Origin: JAAYAY01 sp964429355
Lineage (GTDB): Bacteria; Planctomycetota; Planctomycetia; Pirellulales; Thermoguttaceae
Length of the DNA: 8,897 nucleotides
Assembly: GCA_964429355.1 (NCBI GenBank)
Contig: CAYSCH010000385.1
Coordinates: 1-8,897 of the forward strand
Reading direction: 5' to 3'
Below, piece after piece: positions 5,356 through 8,897 of the stretch; the stretch's first letter is position 1; each line of letters opens with the position of its first letter. The translations under genes were made by a program, and so were the position numbers. The notes under the pieces were generated by a model. That model was not told the DNA's origin, ran no database searches, and saw only the letters and a program-made list of their open reading frames with translations.

Positions 5356-7905
5356 CTATTCCGCGTTGGGATGTTCCTGGCGATCGGCTGTGGCAGCAAC
5401 AGGCGGCCGCTGCTCAGTGCCTTGCGAAGAGGTGCCGGCAAAATCCAGCCGTTTCTTGCCCGCCACTTCCTTGACCGACACGGTGATCAGATCCTTGCCC
5501 TGGAATTCTCCCTTGAGCAGTTCTTCCGAGAGCGGGTCTTCAACATAGTTCTCGATGGCGCGGCGCAACGGACGGGCACCGTAGTCGAGGTTGGAACCCC
5601 GCTTGATGAGGAACTTCTTCGCCTCCTCGTCGAGAACCAGGCCGAGGCCTTTCTCCCGCAATCGCTGGCGAACCTTGCTGAGTTCCAGGTCGATCACGTT
5701 GCCCAAGTCGTCTTCGGTCAGGTGCCGGAAGACGATGATGTCGTTGACACGGTTGAGGAATTCGGGACGGAAGTGCTTCTCGATCTGTTCCTGGACCCGT
5801 TCCTTCATGCTCTCATAGGAGGCATCTCCATCGGGCTTCTGGAAACCGAAGGCCGATTCATTCTTGATCGCCTCGGCGCCCGCGTTGGTAGTCATGATGA
5901 CGATCGTATTGCGGAAGTCGACGTTCCGGCCGAAGCTGTCGGTCAGACGGCCTTCTTCCATGACCTGGAGGAGCATGTTAAAGCAGTCGGAGTGGGCCTT
6001 CTCGATCTCGTCCAGAAGCACCACGGAATAGGGACGCCGCCGGATCTTCTCCGTGAGCTGGCCGCCTTCCTCGTAGCCGACGTAGCCCGGGGGGGCACCA
6101 ACGAGCCGGCTGACGTTGTGTTTCTCCATGTATTCGCTCATGTCGATCTGGATAAGCGCATCCTCGTCGCCGAACATGAACTCGGCCAGGGCTTTCGCCA
6201 GCAGGGTCTTCCCGACACCGGTAGGTCCGGCGAAGATGAAGCAGCCCGTGGGGCGCTTGGGATCCTGCAAACCGCTGCGGCTGCGGCGAACGGCCTTGGA
6301 GATCGACTTAATGGCCTCCTGCTGACTGATCACTCGTTTGTGCAGTTCGTTCTCCATCTGCATCAACCGCATGGAGTCCTCGGTCGTCATCCGCGTGAGC
6401 GGGATGCCGGTCATTTTGGAGATGACCTCGGCGATGACTTCCTCGTCGACGATCCCGTCGGTCTCGCGTGACTTCTCACGCCACTGATCGGTGATCTGGG
6501 ACTTCTTCTTCCGCAGCTTGTCGGCCTTGTCGCGCAGGGAAGCGGCCTTTTCAAAGTCCTGATCGGCGACGGCTTCTTCCTTCTCTTTGTTGAGCCGGTC
6601 GACCTCCTCGTCGATTTCCTTAAGATCCGGCGGGCGGGTCATCGACTTGAGGTGGATCCGGGCGCCGGCCTCGTCGATCACGTCGATCGCCTTGTCCGGG
6701 AGACAACGTCCGGTGATATATCGATCGGAGAACTCCACCGCCGCTTCGACGGCGTCGTCGGTGATCTGGACGTGGTGATGCTTCTCATAGCGATCGCGCA
6801 ATCCCTTGAGGATTGCCACGGTCTCGGTCTTGCTGGAGGGTTCGACCATGACGATCTGGAACCGGCGTTCCAAAGCCGCATCCTTCTCGACGTATTTTCG
6901 ATATTCATCAAGGGTGGTGGCGCCGATGCACTGGATCTCGCCACGGGAAAGGGCCGGCTTGAGGACGTTGGAGGCGTCGATCGCGCCTTCGGCCCCACCC
7001 GCACCGACCAGCGTGTGAAGCTCGTCGATGAAGAGGATCGTATTCTTGGCTCGGCGGACTTCGTTCATAACCGCCTTAATGCGCTCCTCGAATTGCCCAC
7101 GGTACTTGGTGCCCGCGACCATCATCGCCAGGTCGAGCACCACGATCCGGCGTTCCATCAGCAACTCAGGCACGTTGCCTTCGACCACTCGCTGGGCGAA
7201 CCCTTCGACGATCGCCGTCTTGCCGACACCGGCCTCACCGAGGAGCACGGGATTATTCTTGGTTCGGCGGCCGAGAATCTGCATCGTCCGTTCGATTTCC
7301 TTCTCGCGACCGATCACCGGATCGAGCTTGCCCTGCTTGGCCAACTCGGTGAGGTCGCGCCCAAAGCTATCGAGGGCCGGAGTCTTCGACTTGCCGCCGC
7401 GGGGCGTTTCACCCGGTGCCCCTGCGGGCCCGGCGCTGGAACGTTCCGGCGCCTCGCCGCCTTCCATGCCGTGCCCGAGAAGATTGAGCACCTCTTCCCG
7501 GACCTCTTCGAGCTTCAGTCCGAGGTTCATGAGCACCTGAGCGGCAACCCCTTCTTGCTCGCGGAGCAGGCCCAGAAGAATGTGCTCGGTACCGACGTAG
7601 TTATGATTGAGGTTGCGAGCCTCTTCCATCGAGTACTCGATGACCTTCTTCGCCCTGGGCGTTTGCGGCAACTTGCCCATGGTCACCATGTCGGGTCCGC
7701 TCTGGACGAGCTTCTCCACCTCGAGCCGAATCTTGCGAAGGTCGACGTCGAGGTTCTTCAGCACGTTGGCCGCCACCCCGCTCCCCTCTTTGATGAGGCC
7801 CAGCAGGATGTGCTCCGTGCCAATGTATTCGTGATTGAACCGTTGCGCCTCTTGGTTTGCCAGTTGCATGACCTTGCGGGCACGGTCAGTGAATCGTTCG
7901 TACAT
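5356..7905 (-). CDS. clpC: ATP-dependent Clp protease ATP-binding subunit ClpC
   Basis: An 849-residue AAA+ unfoldase of the ClpC class, which forms hexamers and feeds unfolded substrates to ClpP. The N-domain has two Clp_N repeats (about 1-70 and 78-145), each with the YIGTEHILLGL or YVGTEHILLGL motif. A Gly/Pro-rich linker at 147-175 follows. AAA domain 1: Walker A GEAGVGKT 223-230, Walker B ILFIDE 290-295. The middle domain carries a UVR-like segment (about 437-472: EKEEAVADQDFEKAASLRDK), which marks ClpC rather than ClpB. AAA domain 2: Walker A GPTGVGKT 560-567, Walker B VVLLDE 628-633, FLNR arginine at 719, sensor-2 GARPL 776-780. The ClpP-docking loop appears as FGF at 686-688. The 30 residues after 820 are a polar, probably disordered tail. 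ATG at 7905 has a purine-rich AGAGAAG 6 nt upstream. No ctsR, mcsA or mcsB is adjacent. Confidence 0.98.
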   Translation of the reverse strand: MYERFTDRARKVMQLANQEAQRFNHEYIGTEHILLGLIKEGSGVAANVLKNLDVDLRKIRLEVEKLVQSGPDMVTMGKLPQTPRAKKVIEYSMEEARNLNHNYVGTEHILLGLLREQEGVAAQVLMNLGLKLEEVREEVLNLLGHGMEGGEAPERSSAGPAGAPGETPRGGKSKTPALDSFGRDLTELAKQGKLDPVIGREKEIERTMQILGRRTKNNPVLLGEAGVGKTAIVEGFAQRVVEGNVPELLMERRIVVLDLAMMVAGTKYRGQFEERIKAVMNEVRRAKNTILFIDELHTLVGAGGAEGAIDASNVLKPALSRGEIQCIGATTLDEYRKYVEKDAALERRFQIVMVEPSSKTETVAILKGLRDRYEKHHHVQITDDAVEAAVEFSDRYITGRCLPDKAIDVIDEAGARIHLKSMTRPPDLKEIDEEVDRLNKEKEEAVADQDFEKAASLRDKADKLRKKKSQITDQWREKSRETDGIVDEEVIAEVISKMTGIPLTRMTTEDSMRLMQMENELHKRVISQQEAIKSISKAVRRSRSGLQDPKRPTGCFIFAGPTGVGKTLLAKALAEFMFGDEDALIQIDMSEYMEKHNVSRLVGAPPGYVGYEEGGQLTEKIRRRPYSVVLLDEIEKAHSDCFNMLLQVMEEGRLTDSFGRNVDFRNTIVIMTTNAGAEAIKNESAFGFQKPDGDASYESMKERVQEQIEKHFRPEFLNRVNDIIVFRHLTEDDLGNVIDLELSKVRQRLREKGLGLVLDEEAKKFLIKRGSNLDYGARPLRRAIENYVEDPLSEELLKGEFQGKDLITVSVKEVAGKKRLDFAGTSSQGTEQRPPVAATADRQEHPNAE

Positions 7906-8076
7906 CTTTTGCTTCTCTCTGCTACATCATTCCCGAGGTACGACAGGATCGGCGAAAAGCCCCCTCTTCTGAGGAGATCCCTGATCGCAAGCCATCGGCT
8001 TAGTTATTTCGGTCGATTCGAGCGGTGGCTGATTGGTTGTGACGACAATTGGTGCAAGCTAATGAATCATATATCG
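7906..8076 (-). promoter_or_regulatory. clpC upstream leader and promoter region
   Basis: About 170 non-coding bases upstream of clpC. The minus strand carries TATGAT (8071-8066, 5 of 6 to TATAAT) in an AT-rich patch, but no convincing -35 at 16-18 bp, so the promoter is not fixed. A transcript starting there would have a leader of about 150 nt with small hairpins: AAGCC-GAT-GGCTT (8001-7989), and CTCCTC pairing with GAGGGG about 55-70 nt before the start codon. Neither a CIRCE element (TTAGCACTC-N9-GAGTGCTAA) nor a CtsR box is seen, so the usual Firmicutes heat-shock control is not evident. Confidence 0.3.
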
Positions 8077-8111
8077 AAAAAAACAAAAGTCTCGTGAGGG
8101 TACTCAACTTT
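8077..8111 (-). terminator. Possible weak intrinsic terminator after the TPR-like gene
   Basis: On the minus strand, about 21 nt after the stop codon, AAAGT-TGAG can pair with CTCA and ACTTT around a TACC loop, leaving a 4-nt bulge (CGAG) on the second arm. It runs into TTTTGTTTTTTT. The T-tract is strong but the stem is short and bulged, so readthrough into clpC is possible. Confidence 0.4.
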
Positions 8112-8132
8112 CTTCTGCGAACCGGAATGGCG

Positions 8133-8690
8133 TCAGGCAGCCTGGCTGGCTTCGATCACGGTCTCAGGCGGTTTGGCGGCCTCCTGAATACGTTTTCGTT
8201 CTTGGTGGATTTCGAGGATCCACTTGCGTGCGCCGTCCAATAGTTCCAACCGATCCAATTGTTGCGACGCCTCGTCGATCCGGCCAGTATGACGCCACAA
8301 GGTGGCAAGCATCATCCCGGCATCGACATCGCGGGGGTTCTTGCGGACGAGATCGATCAGAATCCGCTCTGCTCCAAACCAGTCCGCACGAAGGTACAAC
8401 TTGGTCGCGTCGCTAAACGTTGCCTCCGCTACCGAATCCTCCTCCGGATTCGGCCCGCGCACGGCCCTGAGCGAGGCGACGGTCGCCCCACCCCAGAAAA
8501 TGGCAGTTGCCAGCCATAGTCCATTACGAACATGCGACGTCACAAGTTCCGGCCACCATAGCGAAGCCAGAACGAGAAGGTTTATGAGCACCGCAAAACC
8601 AGCCGCCCAAGCCAATCCAAGCCAGCTTCCAGTGGCAAGAATGGTCGGCAGCCCAGGCCACATGTAAGCCAGTATCGGGGTCCTGCCCAT
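8133..8690 (-). CDS. Small membrane protein with TPR-like repeats, function unknown
   Basis: A 185-residue protein with a hydrophobic N-terminal half: membrane segments at about 13-46 (probably one long or two short helices) and 57-75, with WW at 45-46 near a boundary. A loop NPEEDSV (81-87) leads to a helical domain. Residues 90-123 (DATKLYLRADWFGAERILID, then a KNPRD end) and 124-152 (AGMMLATLWRHTGRIDEASQ and following) fit the spacing of two TPR units, with small residues at the helix contacts. TPRs usually mediate protein-protein contact; the partner is not evident. The tail is charged and Ala-rich. Start: ATG at 8690 is preferred because GGAG lies 9 nt upstream. The longer frame back to a TTG at 8771 begins exactly on the -35 of a good promoter, so it cannot be translated from that promoter's transcript. 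Upstream of clpC on the same strand, possibly with readthrough. Confidence 0.75.
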   Translation of the reverse strand: MGRTPILAYMWPGLPTILATGSWLGLAWAAGFAVLINLLVLASLWWPELVTSHVRNGLWLATAIFWGGATVASLRAVRGPNPEEDSVAEATFSDATKLYLRADWFGAERILIDLVRKNPRDVDAGMMLATLWRHTGRIDEASQQLDRLELLDGARKWILEIHQERKRIQEAAKPPETVIEASQAA

Positions 8691-8742
8691 GATGAGTCGC
8701 TCCGTCGGTTCTCTGGCAGCTACGGCAAGTATCCGCCACGCA

Positions 8743-8771
8743 ATTGTAGCCCTCGGGACCCGTTGAATCAA
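8743..8771 (-). promoter_or_regulatory. Sigma70-type promoter of the TPR-like gene
   Basis: On the minus strand TTGATT (8771-8766, 4 of 6) is followed after exactly 17 bp by TACAAT (8748-8743, 5 of 6). Initiation near 8736 leaves a leader of about 46 nt that carries the GGAG ribosome site before the ATG at 8690. The -35 hexamer is the same as in the phosphatase promoter. Just upstream, GGCAA (8772-8776) and TTGCC (8783-8787) form a short inverted repeat that could bind a regulator. Confidence 0.5.
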
Positions 8772-8897
8772 GGCAAGTAACGTTGCCCATTTGGTTTAGG
8801 TCAAAAAGACAAATCAGGGGCCAGGGAGCAAGCAAGTAAATCGGAGAATTTGCCGGTTCATCCGGCCAAAGGACGTTTACCAGGTGCTTTCTGCACC
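8772..8897. other. Non-coding right edge with small hairpins
   Basis: No gene is supported here. Two small stem-loops are visible: TTTGCCGG (8849-8856) pairs with CCGG(C)CAAA (8862-8870) around TTCAT with one bulged C, and GGTGC-TTTCT-GCACC (8883-8897) is perfect but may continue outside the window. The first could be a weak end-of-transcript structure for a gene beyond the right edge on the minus strand, but the following T content is poor. Confidence 0.3.

Noticed and set aside
5197..8097. Two long plus-strand frames (424 and 481 codons) antisense to clpC.
   Set aside because: clpC is unmistakable on the minus strand; the antisense products are His/Asp/Leu-rich with no motifs, typical of complement-strand shadows.
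7906..8132. Search for CIRCE or CtsR operators before clpC.
   Set aside because: No segment matches either consensus; only short generic hairpins are present.
8524..8835. A minus-strand frame of 103 codons overlapping the TPR-like gene and its promoter.
   Set aside because: It is out of frame with the supported gene, Cys/His/Trp-rich without a zinc-finger pattern, and covers the promoter.

Overview
This is a high-GC bacterial window with five complete genes and one gene cut by the left edge. The best guess at origin is Planctomycetota (Pirellula/Thermogutta-like). That guess rests on the PEGA lipoprotein with a Pro-rich tail, the long planctomycete-style MlaD ending in a conserved RIARHPELLG-type helix, and a stand-alone clpC without ctsR/mcsA/mcsB. 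It is inference from family resemblance, not a database result.

Layout, left to right. Positions 1-1030 (minus): a PP2C-family Ser/Thr protein phosphatase with a C-terminal membrane segment, cut by the window edge. Positions 1052-1288: a divergent promoter region with a 22-bp imperfect palindrome. Positions 1289-1954 (plus): a PEGA-domain lipoprotein, the only gene on the plus strand. Positions 1955-2049: a convergent intergenic region framed by a long inverted repeat. Positions 2050-4995 (minus): a three-gene Mla/MCE lipid-transport operon, transcribed mlaE, mlaF, mlaD. Positions 4996-5355: non-coding, holding the operon's upstream region and the clpC terminator. Positions 5356-7905 (minus): clpC, the AAA+ unfoldase. 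Positions 7906-8132: the clpC leader plus a weak terminator for the gene before it. Positions 8133-8690 (minus): a small membrane protein with TPR-like repeats, preceded by a good sigma70-type promoter. Positions 8772-8897: non-coding, with small hairpins.

Functionally, the window is mostly cell-envelope and housekeeping work. The Mla-type ABC importer/exporter (permease, ATPase and MCE substrate-binding subunit) should move lipids between inner and outer membranes. ClpC should unfold proteins for ClpP. The phosphatase should reverse Hanks-type kinase phosphorylation at the membrane. The PEGA lipoprotein probably sits at the envelope surface or periplasm. I see no mobile element, CRISPR array, tRNA or rRNA, and no strong sign of a new multi-gene system. 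The most interesting signals are regulatory: the palindrome inside the phosphatase promoter, the inverted repeat closing the convergent region, the inverted repeat upstream of mlaE, and a promoter that fixes the start of the TPR gene.
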